A stretch of DNA of 59,691 bases from an uncultured Chloroflexota bacterium (GCA_913045625.1 CAJWPE010000003.1:1-59691); one strand, 5' to 3'; positions 16,419 to 26,303 are shown, numbered from the stretch's first letter. Made by a program: numbers and translations. The notes: a model not told the origin generated them from the letters alone.

Positions 16419-17475
16419 TCGGCGAGTTTTTTTGAGTATTATTGAATATTTTACTGACTAATTCGTAAGAATTCATACGATCTTCAAAATAGTAGCAATT
16501 TGAAACAATCCCAATTTCATTGGTTTCATATCGTTCAGATGATTTGATAATTCCGTCTTCTACTTGAGAAGGGTCGCCTTCTATAAAGCTTTGAGTTGAT
16601 TGTTCCAAATATGCTTTTTCTTGGGAAGTAAGATTCCATCGTGTAGCTTCTTCTGGAGGCATTAATCCATCTTGAGCTTGACCAGTTAATGATAGGATTT
16701 TATTTATACTTCTAGAGGATCCTATAAATTTTGCTTTTTCTTCAGTTTCAGCACAAAAAACTTGTAATCCTATGTGCACTTTTGGTGCTGATAAATATTG
16801 AGATGGTTGAAATTGTTCTCTGTAAATTTGCGTTATCTTAGGACCGTAGTCAGATGTGTTTCCGAAAAAATCTGCAAAACTAAATGGGAGACCAAGTTGT
16901 GCTGCAAGCTTAGCGCTGAAATCACTAGAGCCCAATAACCAAATTTCTGGGAAAGTCGATTTTGAAGAAGGTTGAGCTTGAATTCCATATAAAGGATTAT
17001 CAGGACTGATTGTTGAATTAAGAAAACCTAAAAGATCATTTACCATTTGAGGAAAGTCATTAAAAACATCCATGGTTGGTCTAGGGAAAGTTAGTGCTGC
17101 TGCTGTTCTTCTATCACTTCCAGGAGCTCTTCCAATTCCTAGATCTATTCTATTTGGGTGAAAAGAATCTAGAATACTGAATTGTTCAGCTACTTTTAAA
17201 GCTGAATAATGACTTAGCATCACCCCACCACTTCCCACTCGGATAGTTTTTGTATTTGCAGCAATTTGTGCAATTAAAATTTCGGGGCTAGTTCCAGAAA
17301 ACGAATTTGAATTATGATGTTCTGATACCCAGTATCTTGTGTACCCTAAAGATTCTGCATGTTGTGCTAATCTAACGGTCTCATTTAACGCATCTACTGC
17401 CGAACCTTCTTTTCTTGTAGGAGATTGGTCTACAACGCTTAGATTTATTTCATTTTTTATAGTTTTTATAGTCAT
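16402..17475 (-). CDS. Luciferase-like flavin-dependent oxidoreductase (MsnO8-type)
   Basis: 357-residue TIM barrel of the bacterial luciferase-like (LLM) family. Seen: Ser-Val-Val-Asp-Gln-Ser-Pro near the start, Tyr-Trp-Val-Ser-Glu-His-His at about 44-50, Ile-Arg-Val-Gly-Ser-Gly-Gly-Val-Met-Leu, Arg-Ile-Asp-Leu-Gly-Ile-Gly-Arg-Ala-Pro-Gly-Ser-Asp and Trp-Leu-Leu-Gly-Ser-Ser. These match the MsnO8 subgroup of FMN-dependent monooxygenases, which use reduced flavin supplied by a separate reductase and molecular oxygen. The promoter suggests a leaderless mRNA. Substrate unknown. Confidence 0.88.
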   Translation of the reverse strand: MTIKTIKNEINLSVVDQSPTRKEGSAVDALNETVRLAQHAESLGYTRYWVSEHHNSNSFSGTSPEILIAQIAANTKTIRVGSGGVMLSHYSALKVAEQFSILDSFHPNRIDLGIGRAPGSDRRTAAALTFPRPTMDVFNDFPQMVNDLLGFLNSTISPDNPLYGIQAQPSSKSTFPEIWLLGSSDFSAKLAAQLGLPFSFADFFGNTSDYGPKITQIYREQFQPSQYLSAPKVHIGLQVFCAETEEKAKFIGSSRSINKILSLTGQAQDGLMPPEEATRWNLTSQEKAYLEQSTQSFIEGDPSQVEDGIIKSSERYETNEIGIVSNCYYFEDRMNSYELVSKIFNNTQKNSPINLVN

Positions 17476-17481
17476 ATGTAA

Positions 17482-17510
17482 TTTATAAGCGATTCATTGA
17501 AAAGATACAA
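17482..17510 (-). promoter_or_regulatory. Promoter of luciferase-like gene, leaderless
   Basis: On the minus strand TTGTAT (17510-17505) and TATAAA (17487-17482) are separated by exactly 17 bases, and only six bases separate the -10 from the ATG at 17475. Transcription would start at or next to the A of the start codon. Confidence 0.5.
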
Positions 17511-17548
17511 GATAATTAAGTTAGAATGCACTTAAACAAAAGTTAGTT

Positions 17549-18481
17549 ATGAAACTTAAAAAAGAACAAAGACGTCCAGCTGGTTTTTATCCCAGTGTAT
17601 TTCAAATTTTATTATCAATGTTATGGGGAGGTAACCATACTAGTATTAAAGTTGCTTTAGATTATTCTCCACCTTTACAAATTGGTTGGATGAGATTTGT
17701 TTCAGGTGGAATTGTTACAGTCATTTATATGATTTTAAAACGTGAAAGTTTTTTGATTAAAAAGTCAGAAATTTTCCCCTTGGCTTTAATAGGCTTCTTA
17801 TTTTCAATTCAAATAGTATTCATGAATTATGGCCAATATTTAACTACTGCTGGTCATGCAACTGCTTTAAATGCCACTTTCCCTATATGGGCTGCTTCTC
17901 TGGCACATTTCTTGGTGCCAAATGATTCCATGACTAAATATAAATTTTTGGCAATTATTCTTTCATACTTAGGAGTTCTCTCAATAGTATTTTTAGATAC
18001 GGGATTAATCACTCCAGGAATTTCGTTGTCAGGTGATTTGTTAAGTATTACATCTGCAGCTTTTTTAGGACTTCGCCTAGTTTTAACTTCAAATTTTGCT
18101 CAAAATATGTCAGAAGTTAAATTGATGCTAGGTCAATTAATTATGGGAACTGCAGTTTTTTTAATTGCTAGTCAAATTATTGAAACAACTAAATTCTCTT
18201 ATGAATTCAATTATTGGATGGCAATTTTTTATCAAGGCAGTGTCATTGCTGGATTTGGTTTTCTTGCTAATGCTTGGTTAATGAAAAGGTACTTACCCTC
18301 GACGATTACTTTTTTTTCATTCATTCAACCGTTGTCGGGAGTTACAGTTGCTTGGATAATTTTAGGAGAAAATCCAGGGAGAGGTTTAATAGTTGGATTA
18401 GTATTAATAGTAGTAGGCGCGATTATATTTAGCGGGGAAACTTATTATAAATCTACAAGACTTTCTGCTAAGAAGTTGTAA
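17549..18481 (+). CDS. DMT superfamily transporter (EamA)
   Basis: 310 residues with ten hydrophobic segments in two EamA repeats. The first repeat begins Leu-Leu-Ser-Met-Leu-Trp-Gly-Gly-Asn-His and contains Trp-Met-Arg-Phe, the second ends with Ile-Gln-Pro-Leu-Ser-Gly-Val-Thr-Val-Ala-Trp and Gly-Glu-Asn-Pro-Gly, all typical of drug/metabolite exporters. It diverges from the luciferase-like gene and overlaps the next minus-strand gene by 14 bases at its end. Substrate unknown; amino acids or metabolites are typical for the family. Confidence 0.88.
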   Translation: MKLKKEQRRPAGFYPSVFQILLSMLWGGNHTSIKVALDYSPPLQIGWMRFVSGGIVTVIYMILKRESFLIKKSEIFPLALIGFLFSIQIVFMNYGQYLTTAGHATALNATFPIWAASLAHFLVPNDSMTKYKFLAIILSYLGVLSIVFLDTGLITPGISLSGDLLSITSAAFLGLRLVLTSNFAQNMSEVKLMLGQLIMGTAVFLIASQIIETTKFSYEFNYWMAIFYQGSVIAGFGFLANAWLMKRYLPSTITFFSFIQPLSGVTVAWIILGENPGRGLIVGLVLIVVGAIIFSGETYYKSTRLSAKKL

Positions 18482-19091
18482 GCAATTCACGCACTATATT
18501 TCTCTCTAATTCTAATCCTAAGTTGGTAACTAATTCTGTTCTTCCATGGTCTCCCACGGTGACTATAAAAGATACTCCTAAAAGTCGTCCTAAACTAAAA
18601 TCTATTACTGTGGTTGATAAAATTCCTTCTTCTCCGTCTTGAATAGCTCTTACTCCAATAGATCTAGAGTAGAAGTCATCAATTTCTAATTTCTCTACAG
18701 CTACTAATTTTTGGTTTTCTCCAACTTCATGGCCAATATTATCCAAAAATTGTTTTATGAAAATTTCCTCCATCCAATTTTTAGTAGATTTTTCATCTTT
18801 AAATAGATGGACTACTGTGGCAGCAACGATATCCCCGCCATCTTTTTTTTGGGGTATTGCTGAAGCGGAAGCGAATTCTCTTAGGTAGCCTGTAATTCTA
18901 CCGATGTTGTGATAATCCTCTTCAGATTTCCCTGGAAATCCATGGGTTGCCATAGTTTTGTTTGATAAAGTGCTCTCTCGCAACAAAGTAAATCCAGAAA
19001 GGTTTTCTGGTAATTGATGAAGTTGTAAGGGCATTCCTTTTAACGATTCTTCTGAAACTTCATAAGTGACTTGATCAATAGCTTTAGTCAT
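18468..19091 (-). CDS. Protein of unknown function, 207 residues
   Basis: A soluble, codon-normal protein without signal peptide or membrane segment. It shows mixed alpha/beta patterning, a Gly-Arg-Ile-Thr-Gly-Tyr-Leu-Arg-Glu segment in the middle and a C-terminal half with strands such as Val-Ser-Phe-Ile-Val-Thr-Val-Gly. I do not recognise the family. It lies downstream of fmt on the same strand with 36 bases between, and ends inside the convergent DMT gene. The long uninterrupted frame and acidic/basic balance support a real gene. Confidence 0.65.
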   Translation of the reverse strand: MTKAIDQVTYEVSEESLKGMPLQLHQLPENLSGFTLLRESTLSNKTMATHGFPGKSEEDYHNIGRITGYLREFASASAIPQKKDGGDIVAATVVHLFKDEKSTKNWMEEIFIKQFLDNIGHEVGENQKLVAVEKLEIDDFYSRSIGVRAIQDGEEGILSTTVIDFSLGRLLGVSFIVTVGDHGRTELVTNLGLELERNIVRELLTTS

Positions 19092-19104
19092 ATTATTTAA
19101 ACTC

Positions 19105-19130
19105 TAACAAATATATTTATATATTTGTTA
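19105..19130. repeat. AT-rich palindrome between fmt and the 207-residue gene
   Basis: TAACAAATATAT and ATATATTTGTTA form 12-base arms around a 2-base centre; the fmt stop codon is its outer edge. No T-run follows a GC stem, so it is a poor intrinsic terminator. It could be an operator for the downstream gene or a weak RNA hairpin. Confidence 0.4.
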
Positions 19131-20054
19131 TCTTACACCTAAAATTTTTCCGTTTAAAGATGAATTGCCTCTCATAAAATCTGCAGAATTTAAAACCTTT
19201 TTACCTTCAAGTTGTAATTTGTGCACTATTATTTTACCTTTTTTTGTACCTATAGAAATATTCTGATCAAAATTAATTCGTCCAACATCTACGTTTGAAT
19301 CATTTTCAAAAGATACAGAAATGATTTTTAAAAGTTTTTGATCTGAATATGTGTATGATCCTGGCCAAGGATCAAATGCACGAATTTTGGAAACTATAAT
19401 TTCAGCAGGTAATTCCCAGTTTATCTCCCCATCTTTTTTAGAAAATAGTTTTGTGAAGGACGCATGTTTATGAATTTGCTCAATAGGAGAAATGTTTCCA
19501 TCAACCCATTCTTTAATTGTGTTAGACATTAGAATAGATCCTTCAACAAAAAGTCGATTTGTTAATTCTCCCGCAGTTTCATTTGCCAATATTGGATGTT
19601 TTTCCTGAGAAAGAATAGGACCACTATCCATTCCTTGATCAAGTAGCATGATTGAAACACCTGTTTCTGAATCATTATTCAGAATAGCTGAAGATACGGG
19701 GGACGGGCCTCTATATTTTGGTAATAATGATGGATGTAAATTTAAACAACCGAATTTAAAAGTCTCTAAAATTTCTTTGGGAAGTAAAATTCCATATGCT
19801 GCTACAACTGCAAGATCTGCCTTCCAACTTTTTAATTCCTTAATATCAATTTCCGATTTGAAATTTTTTGGTTGGATTACAGGGATATTGTGTTTAACAC
19901 CAAAATCTTTTACTAGATTTTGGTGTTTTTTTTGGCCTCGTCCTGATAATTGATCCTGTTTAGTGTAGATCGAGATTATTTCGTGACCATCAGCTATGAT
20001 TTTTTTAAGAACATGTAAAGAGAACACTGGAGTTCCCATAAATATAATTTTCAT
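19128..20054 (-). CDS. fmt: Methionyl-tRNA formyltransferase
   Basis: 308 residues, the normal length. It formylates the amino group of initiator Met-tRNA with 10-formyl-tetrahydrofolate. Seen: N-terminal Phe-Met-Gly-Thr-Pro strand, catalytic Asn105 and His107 in Cys-Leu-Asn-Leu-His-Pro-Ser-Leu-Leu-Pro, the Tyr-Arg-Gly-Pro-Ser-Pro loop, Asp143 in Gly-Met-Asp-Ser-Gly, and a smaller C-terminal OB-type domain. Start ATG 20054 has a GGAG four bases upstream. The usual partner def (peptide deformylase) is not adjacent. Confidence 0.97.
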   Translation of the reverse strand: MKIIFMGTPVFSLHVLKKIIADGHEIISIYTKQDQLSGRGQKKHQNLVKDFGVKHNIPVIQPKNFKSEIDIKELKSWKADLAVVAAYGILLPKEILETFKFGCLNLHPSLLPKYRGPSPVSSAILNNDSETGVSIMLLDQGMDSGPILSQEKHPILANETAGELTNRLFVEGSILMSNTIKEWVDGNISPIEQIHKHASFTKLFSKKDGEINWELPAEIIVSKIRAFDPWPGSYTYSDQKLLKIISVSFENDSNVDVGRINFDQNISIGTKKGKIIVHKLQLEGKKVLNSADFMRGNSSLNGKILGVR

Positions 20055-20121
20055 GATGCTCCATTATCAAAAAAAGTAATTTAATTTATTTAATTTTAAC
20101 AGTTACGAAACCTTTGATTCT

Positions 20122-22947
20122 GTGAGATTATTTTCATATAAGTATTTTCTAGGAATAAATTTGAAATTATCGAATTGGAATTTTGAAATAGCTAGTTTTT
20201 TATCAACCCGTCCGAATTTATCAATAATTTCTGCGCTGATTTTAACTGGGATTTTCATTTTTCCTATGTTTATTTTTGCTCCTACTGAACAAGCTGGACC
20301 TAATCCTCCGGGTGAAGTCTATGACTTACAAAAAGATATCGATGGGAAATTTCCCACCCCTGTACATTACGCAAGTTTTGTAGTGGAGGCAAAAAATGGT
20401 GATGTTCTAACAAAAGATGTTTTGAATGAGTTAGATCAAAATATTTTTTTGCTGCTTGAAAAAGATGAAGTAGGTGAACTAGCTGCTAACACTTTAGATG
20501 TGCAACCGTATTTGTTTTCTTACTATGATTTTGATTTGGGCCAAAATGTTAACGGCGTAGCCTCTATTATTGGTCCAATCAAGTTAATTTTAGAGCAAAT
20601 GGGTACAGATCTTGAATCTGCCTCAAATGATCAAGTTAAATTTGCAGTTTCCCAGATGATGTCCAATGAAAACTTTAAAGAAGTCTGGGATTTTCTTGCA
20701 TCTCAAACTTCTTCTTCAAAAAAAATAGTGATGGGCCAAGAAATTGATTATTGGACTTCTCCTGCTATGACTTTAGCTGTAATGGCGGATAATAAAAAAT
20801 TGGGCGGAAGTGGATTAGAAATTGGATTGGGCGGTGGAGAAGAAATCGTAAATAAAGAATATTTAAATAGAAATTTTGGTTCAGTGATAGCTGGGAATCA
20901 AGAAAACTTTTTGTTGCTTGGAATTGCTAATGATGTCAATTTAGAAGCTGAAGAGCAAGGTCAAACTGCTGGGCCATACATCATGCTTACAGTTATAGCT
21001 GCTGTATTAGTTGTGGGAGCCAGTTCAGGATCTTACTGGGTAACAGCCGTCACTGGAATTGGTATTGGAATTATGATGGTTTGGTTGAAGGGTATTTCTG
21101 CTTTAATTGGATTAAAAATGGGACTAGTAATTGATCTAATTGTTCCTATTAGCATGGTTGCTTTAGGAGTAGATTTTGTTGTTCATGCGATTAGAAGATA
21201 TAAAGAAGAATTAAACGATGGTAATTTTCCTAGAGATGCTTTAAGGATAGGGTATGCGGGTGTAGTTGGCGCTCTATTATTAGCTATGGCAAGTGATAGC
21301 ATAGCTTTTTTGTCCAATCTTTCTTCTAATATTGAAGCTGTAATTCATTTTGGTGCTGCTGCAGGTATTGCGGTTTTATCTTCTTATTTTATTCTAGGAG
21401 TAATTGCTCCTGTATTTGTAATGCAAACTGATCAATTGATTTTAAAAACTGGAGAAACTTTTCAGGGCAGATTCTGGAACCTATTTAGAGTGTTAGGTTC
21501 GTTTTTGGCAGCTATAGCTTCTGGAGCTGCCGTCATAATGATTGTTGCATTGGATAAGACTCTAGGACTTTTGCTTCTTTCAGGGTGCTCAATTTTCTTT
21601 ATTTTGATCCCTGTTTTGGTGATGTCAAGATTTGCTGGCAATAATGAAAGTTCTGCTATTCAATCACAACTACCTTCTCTTGTTTCTGATAGCAAGTTAG
21701 TGAGAATTACAGAAATATTGGTTTCTGTATCATCACAAAGATCAATTGTAGTTTTGGTAATTGCCACTTTCGTGACCATCTTAGCTACTTACTACGCAGT
21801 ACAATTGAGACCTTCATTTGATGTGAAAGATTTTTTTGATTCAAATTCTGAATTTGTATTAGGCTTAGATAAATTTGATGAATATATGGGAGAGCAAGGT
21901 GGAGAGCCGGGTATAGCTTATGTGAGAGGAGATTTAACTGATCCCTCTGCTCTGAATGAAATAAATTTATTTATAGAAAAACTAAGGGGTGTGGAGTATG
22001 TTGCAGTTACTCCAAGTGGAGAAGTTACTTTTGGACCTCATGTAATCAATTTGATCCAATCAGTGATGAATAGTCCGGTGGCTATAGAATTGATATCTCA
22101 ATCTCAAGGAATTGGGATATCTGACTTGGATAATGATGGATTTCCAGATGCACCTGGTCAAGTACAGGCTATTTATGATTATGCTTTAATTAATGGCGTT
22201 ATAGGTGAAGGAAATCAACTAATTGCGTCGCCTGATCAAGTAAAAGGATCAGTATATTACAGACAAAATGAAGAAAATTTGACTGCTATTTCTTTTCAAA
22301 TTCCAGGAACTAGAGATCAAAAAATTGTTACTAAAACCAAAGAATTAATTGATCCTTTACTTAGTGAACTAGAGAAACATCCCTCAATTTCTCGTGCAGC
22401 ATTAACAGGTTCTCCTTTTACTAGAGATTTGCAGCTTGAGGCATCTGCAAATACTCTTTTTACAGCATTACCTATTGCAATTATTGCTGCAATAATTTTA
22501 CTTATTGTGACTATGAAATCATTTAAATATGCGATTGTTACTGTCATTCCTGTTGGATTAGTAGCTGCTTGGCTATATGGAATCATGTATGTTTTTGGTT
22601 TTTCTTTAAATTTTGTTACTGCAATGATCGGGGCAATTTCTATTGGAGTTGGTATAGACTATTCTATTCATATGACTGAACGATTTCGTGAAGAGCTTAG
22701 AAGAAACCCAACTAAATTATCTGCTATTATGCGTGCTGCAAGAGGTACAGGGGTTGCATTAGTTGCATCTGCTGTATCAAGCATCGCAGGTTTTGTGATT
22801 CTTGGATTTGCCCCAATGCCTATGTTTGCTGCATACGGTCAATTAACTGCGGCTATGATTTTGTTTGCTCTTTTGGCATCCTTGATAGTGTTACCGTCCC
22901 TGTTAATGGTCATAACTAAAGAAATTAAGAATACTGTGGATTTTTAA
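20122..22947 (+). CDS. RND superfamily (MMPL-like) transporter
   Basis: 941 residues with the two-fold RND layout: one N-terminal helix, a large extracytoplasmic domain, a block of about five helices, and the same again. The second-half helix has Gly-Val-Gly-Ile-Asp-Tyr-Ser-Ile-His-Met, the MMPL/patched proton-relay pattern, and the first half has Ala-Leu-Gly-Val-Asp-Phe-Val-Val-His. The family exports lipids or hydrophobic molecules using proton force. The second extracytoplasmic domain holds an EF-hand-like loop, Asp668-Leu-Asp-Asn-Asp-Gly-Phe-Pro-Asp676. GTG start. No adaptor or outer-membrane partner is present, as in other MMPL-type systems. Confidence 0.87.
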   Translation: MRLFSYKYFLGINLKLSNWNFEIASFLSTRPNLSIISALILTGIFIFPMFIFAPTEQAGPNPPGEVYDLQKDIDGKFPTPVHYASFVVEAKNGDVLTKDVLNELDQNIFLLLEKDEVGELAANTLDVQPYLFSYYDFDLGQNVNGVASIIGPIKLILEQMGTDLESASNDQVKFAVSQMMSNENFKEVWDFLASQTSSSKKIVMGQEIDYWTSPAMTLAVMADNKKLGGSGLEIGLGGGEEIVNKEYLNRNFGSVIAGNQENFLLLGIANDVNLEAEEQGQTAGPYIMLTVIAAVLVVGASSGSYWVTAVTGIGIGIMMVWLKGISALIGLKMGLVIDLIVPISMVALGVDFVVHAIRRYKEELNDGNFPRDALRIGYAGVVGALLLAMASDSIAFLSNLSSNIEAVIHFGAAAGIAVLSSYFILGVIAPVFVMQTDQLILKTGETFQGRFWNLFRVLGSFLAAIASGAAVIMIVALDKTLGLLLLSGCSIFFILIPVLVMSRFAGNNESSAIQSQLPSLVSDSKLVRITEILVSVSSQRSIVVLVIATFVTILATYYAVQLRPSFDVKDFFDSNSEFVLGLDKFDEYMGEQGGEPGIAYVRGDLTDPSALNEINLFIEKLRGVEYVAVTPSGEVTFGPHVINLIQSVMNSPVAIELISQSQGIGISDLDNDGFPDAPGQVQAIYDYALINGVIGEGNQLIASPDQVKGSVYYRQNEENLTAISFQIPGTRDQKIVTKTKELIDPLLSELEKHPSISRAALTGSPFTRDLQLEASANTLFTALPIAIIAAIILLIVTMKSFKYAIVTVIPVGLVAAWLYGIMYVFGFSLNFVTAMIGAISIGVGIDYSIHMTERFREELRRNPTKLSAIMRAARGTGVALVASAVSSIAGFVILGFAPMPMFAAYGQLTAAMILFALLASLIVLPSLLMVITKEIKNTVDF

Positions 22948-25313
22948 ATTAATGTGACTTTTGTGGATCCTACTTCACCTCTAGAGTCAGTTTCTTGATT
23001 GAATGTTTTGACAAGTGGGTGCTTTGAAAGTGTTTCTTTGACAGTAGATCTTAAAGCTCCACTACCTTTGCCATGAATTATACGAACTTGATTTAATCCT
23101 TCTCTTAGACTTTGGTCTAAAAAAACTTCCAATTTTTCTTGAACTTCAGATGCCCTAATACCTCTAATGTCAATTTCAAGATTTTGAATATTTGTTGAAG
23201 AAATTAAATTAATTTTTGCTAAATTTGATTTTGATTGATCAGAATCATTTTCTATTATAGAAATTTGATTTCCTAAAACTTTATAAGAAATTTTACCAAC
23301 TTGTACTTCCACAGTTTTATCAGAATGGTTTATAGCTTTGATATTCCCCACCCAACTGTAAACTTTACTTTGAACTTTTGATCCGATGTGGAAATTTGTG
23401 GGAATAATGTAATTTGCCTTAGGTTCTGATTCAATTAAACTTGAAAGATTTTTAGTGTTATTTTCAATTTTTTCTATCTCGCTGATTACTTGATTTTGAT
23501 TGTGTGTAGATTTTTTAACCCAAGAAAGTGCTGATTTAGATCTTTCAAGATTTTCTAATATTTCAGAATATTTTGATTGTGCAATATTTCTAGCAGAGGT
23601 AAGAATTTCTTCAGTGTTGTTTTTTAAATAATTTAGTTGAACTGTGAGATTTTGTCTTATCAAAGAAATTTTGGATAATTCTAAAGAAATTTCATGGGTT
23701 TTTGATTCTAAAATTTCATGTTTCTTTGCTATCTCATTAAGCCATTTTTGAGTATTTTTTGAATTTGTAGACATATTTTGATTTGCTAATTTTAAAATTG
23801 ATTCGGGTAATCCTAATTCTTTTGCAACATTCATAGCATAGCTATTTCCAATTACCCCAAATGTCATTGAGTAAGTTGGCTTTAAAGTTTTATTATCTAA
23901 AGTAAAACTGGCGTTTCTCATTTGGATTGATCCTTCTGCCATTATTGCTAGAGATCTATGATGAGTAGTTACAATTGTAAGTACGCCTTGTTCGCTCAAA
24001 TTTTTTAATAATGCCATTGCGATTGCAGCACCTTCTTCTGGATCAGTACTGGATCCTATTTCATCTAAAAGTACGAGAGATTTTTCTGTCGAGAATTTTA
24101 AGATTTTAGTAATGTTTTGTATGTGAGAACTAAATGTAGAAACAGAATTTTCTATACTTTGCTGATCACCTATATCGGAAAATATTCCATCAAATACTGG
24201 TATAAATGACCCTCTTGCAGCTGGAATCTGAATTCCTGATTGGTTCATTAAAGATAATAATCCTATTGTTTTTAATGCTACTGTTTTACCTCCTGTATTT
24301 GGTCCAGTAATTACTAGAACATTCCATGAATCGTCAATTTCTATAGAGAATGGAATGGAATTTTGTGGTAGTAGGGGATGTGTAGAGTTATCGAATTTTA
24401 ATTTGACACTTTTTTTAGTTTGAGGTTCAAATCTTAATCCATTCCATGATTGACTTAATTTCGATTTAGCTATTATTAAATCTAATTCTGAAGATAATTG
24501 AATATTAGTGAGAATTTTATCTGACAAAATTCCAACTTGGTCAGATAAATTTTTCAGAATAGCTGTTACTTCACGATTTTCTTCCAAGGCTAGTTCTCTC
24601 CAAGAGTTACATAAGCTAATTGTTGAAAATGGTTCAATAAAAAGTGTCATTCCAGTATTTGAAGCATCGTGTACTACACCTGGTACTCTACTTCTCAAGT
24701 TGGCTTTTACTTGTAATACTAATCTGTCTCCTCTGACTGAAATAACATTGTCTTGAATAGCTGATTCAACTTGAGGTTTTTTAAGAATATTTTGTAATGC
24801 GGATGTAAGTCTTTCGTAGGCATTTCTAACATCTTTTCTCAAATCAGAAAGTATAGGAGATGCAGAATCTTTAACTAATCCATTGGGTGCTATCTGGTTT
24901 TTTATAGAATAACTGAGATAGTTTAAGTCAGAAATTTTGGTTGCAAATGTCCCTAAATTCTCAAACTGATTTTTGTGATTTAAAATTTTTGATTTTAGAT
25001 CTAAAAACGTGTCTAATGTGTTAGAAATTTCAATTAAATCTTTACCAAATAGTATTCCATTTAATTTGGCATGTTTAATGGATTCCTCTATGTTGGAAAT
25101 TCCCCTCAAATTGAAATTCCCCTCAATTTCTAGTAATTGTCTTCCTTCTTCAGTTTGTTTTAATAGTTTGATTACTTCATCATTAGAAAAACTGGGAGAC
25201 AAATTTAAAGCTTTTTCTTTTGATTTATAAAAAGTACATTTTTCAACTAGTTTGTTGATTATGTGGTTAAAATCTAAATCATTTAAGGTGTTTTTTAAGA
25301 GTTCTTTTGACAT
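22944..25313 (-). CDS. mutS2: DNA mismatch repair-like protein MutS2
   Basis: 789 residues: N-terminal lever region, MutS-type ATPase with Walker A Gly337-Pro-Asn-Thr-Gly-Gly-Lys-Thr344, Walker B Leu-Leu-Asp-Glu-Ile-Gly-Ser, a Thr-His-His segment, then a long coiled coil and a C-terminal Smr nuclease domain with Ile-Asp-Ile-Arg-Gly and Ile-His-Gly-Lys-Gly. MutS2 lacks the mismatch-recognition domain of MutS and acts on branched DNA or collided ribosomes. All motifs intact. Overlaps the RND gene by 4 bases at its end. Confidence 0.96.
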   Translation of the reverse strand: MSKELLKNTLNDLDFNHIINKLVEKCTFYKSKEKALNLSPSFSNDEVIKLLKQTEEGRQLLEIEGNFNLRGISNIEESIKHAKLNGILFGKDLIEISNTLDTFLDLKSKILNHKNQFENLGTFATKISDLNYLSYSIKNQIAPNGLVKDSASPILSDLRKDVRNAYERLTSALQNILKKPQVESAIQDNVISVRGDRLVLQVKANLRSRVPGVVHDASNTGMTLFIEPFSTISLCNSWRELALEENREVTAILKNLSDQVGILSDKILTNIQLSSELDLIIAKSKLSQSWNGLRFEPQTKKSVKLKFDNSTHPLLPQNSIPFSIEIDDSWNVLVITGPNTGGKTVALKTIGLLSLMNQSGIQIPAARGSFIPVFDGIFSDIGDQQSIENSVSTFSSHIQNITKILKFSTEKSLVLLDEIGSSTDPEEGAAIAMALLKNLSEQGVLTIVTTHHRSLAIMAEGSIQMRNASFTLDNKTLKPTYSMTFGVIGNSYAMNVAKELGLPESILKLANQNMSTNSKNTQKWLNEIAKKHEILESKTHEISLELSKISLIRQNLTVQLNYLKNNTEEILTSARNIAQSKYSEILENLERSKSALSWVKKSTHNQNQVISEIEKIENNTKNLSSLIESEPKANYIIPTNFHIGSKVQSKVYSWVGNIKAINHSDKTVEVQVGKISYKVLGNQISIIENDSDQSKSNLAKINLISSTNIQNLEIDIRGIRASEVQEKLEVFLDQSLREGLNQVRIIHGKGSGALRSTVKETLSKHPLVKTFNQETDSRGEVGSTKVTLI

Positions 25314-25362
25314 ATGAAAATATAATTTTTTTATAAATTATAACGTTATTACAAAAGTACAG

Positions 25363-25371
25363 TGATATAAT
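25363..25371 (+). promoter_or_regulatory. Extended -10 promoter of thrB-lysC
   Basis: TGATATAAT is a perfect extended -10, 11 bases before the thrB ATG; no -35 of quality is seen. The leader would be about five bases, and there is no ribosome site, so thrB is probably translated from a leaderless or near-leaderless mRNA. Confidence 0.55.
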
Positions 25372-25382
25372 TTGTAGCTATT

Positions 25383-26303
25383 ATGACTTTAGAATATACA
25401 ATAAAAATACCTGCAACATCTGCTAATCTTGGTTCAGGTTTTGATTCAATTGGATTGGCAATAGATTTGTGGAACTTTGTTACTATAAAAGATGGCCCAT
25501 TTCAGATAAATTTAAAAGGTTATGGTGAAGACGAATTACCGAATGATAGTAACAATTTGGTGTACCAAAGCTTCTCGCGATTATTTCAAGAAATTGGCAA
25601 ATCTGTTCCTGAAGTATCTATGGAATGTGAAAATAATATTCCTGTTGCTCGTGGATTGGGTAGCAGTTCAGCTGCTTTAGTTGGTGGATTGTATCTTGCA
25701 AATATTTTCGCAGACAACCCATTAAATCAGTCTGATTTACTTGATTTAGCTGCTCAATTAGAAGGACATCCTGACAATGTCGCCCCTGCAATTTTAGGTG
25801 GAATTCAGATAGGGATTTATGATAATCAAAGTCTCATTACTTCTTCAGTAAGCTATCCACCAAATATTTCCTTAGTGCTTTTTATACCTGATTCTAAAAT
25901 GTCTACAGATAGTGCAAGAAATATTCTTGGAGAGAATGTACCTAGAAAAGACGCAGTATTTAATCTCGGTAGATTTGGTTTATTAGTAAACAGTTTTTCA
26001 AAAGGTGATTTGACTAATTTAAAATATGCAACTCAAGACTTATTGCACCAGCCTCAGAGGCAAAAAATTTTTTTCCCAATGAAAAATATAATTAAAGGTG
26101 CATTAGACGCTGGTGCGTATGGTGCTTTTTTGTCGGGCGCGGGTTCTACAGTAATGGCGATTACTGATTCAAGAGAATATACGATTGGTTATGAAATGGC
26201 TGATGCTGCAATGAAATCTGGAATTGAAGGTAGTATTGTTGTTTCATCTATTGTGAATCAAGGAGTTCAATTGGTTGGGCAAAGTGAAACCAAATGTCAC
26301 TAA
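25383..26303 (+). CDS. thrB: Homoserine kinase
   Basis: 306 residues of the GHMP kinase family. Seen: N-terminal Pro-Ala-Thr-Ser-Ala-Asn-Leu-Gly-Ser-Gly-Phe-Asp, which is specific for homoserine kinases, ATP-binding Pro87-Val-Ala-Arg-Gly-Leu-Gly-Ser-Ser-Ser-Ala, Glu-Gly-His-Pro-Asp-Asn-Val and a C-terminal Leu-Ser-Gly-Ala-Gly-Ser-Thr. It phosphorylates homoserine for threonine synthesis. It overlaps lysC by 10 bases, so both are one transcript; hom lies 12 kb away and thrC is not in the window. Confidence 0.96.
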   Translation: MTLEYTIKIPATSANLGSGFDSIGLAIDLWNFVTIKDGPFQINLKGYGEDELPNDSNNLVYQSFSRLFQEIGKSVPEVSMECENNIPVARGLGSSSAALVGGLYLANIFADNPLNQSDLLDLAAQLEGHPDNVAPAILGGIQIGIYDNQSLITSSVSYPPNISLVLFIPDSKMSTDSARNILGENVPRKDAVFNLGRFGLLVNSFSKGDLTNLKYATQDLLHQPQRQKIFFPMKNIIKGALDAGAYGAFLSGAGSTVMAITDSREYTIGYEMADAAMKSGIEGSIVVSSIVNQGVQLVGQSETKCH

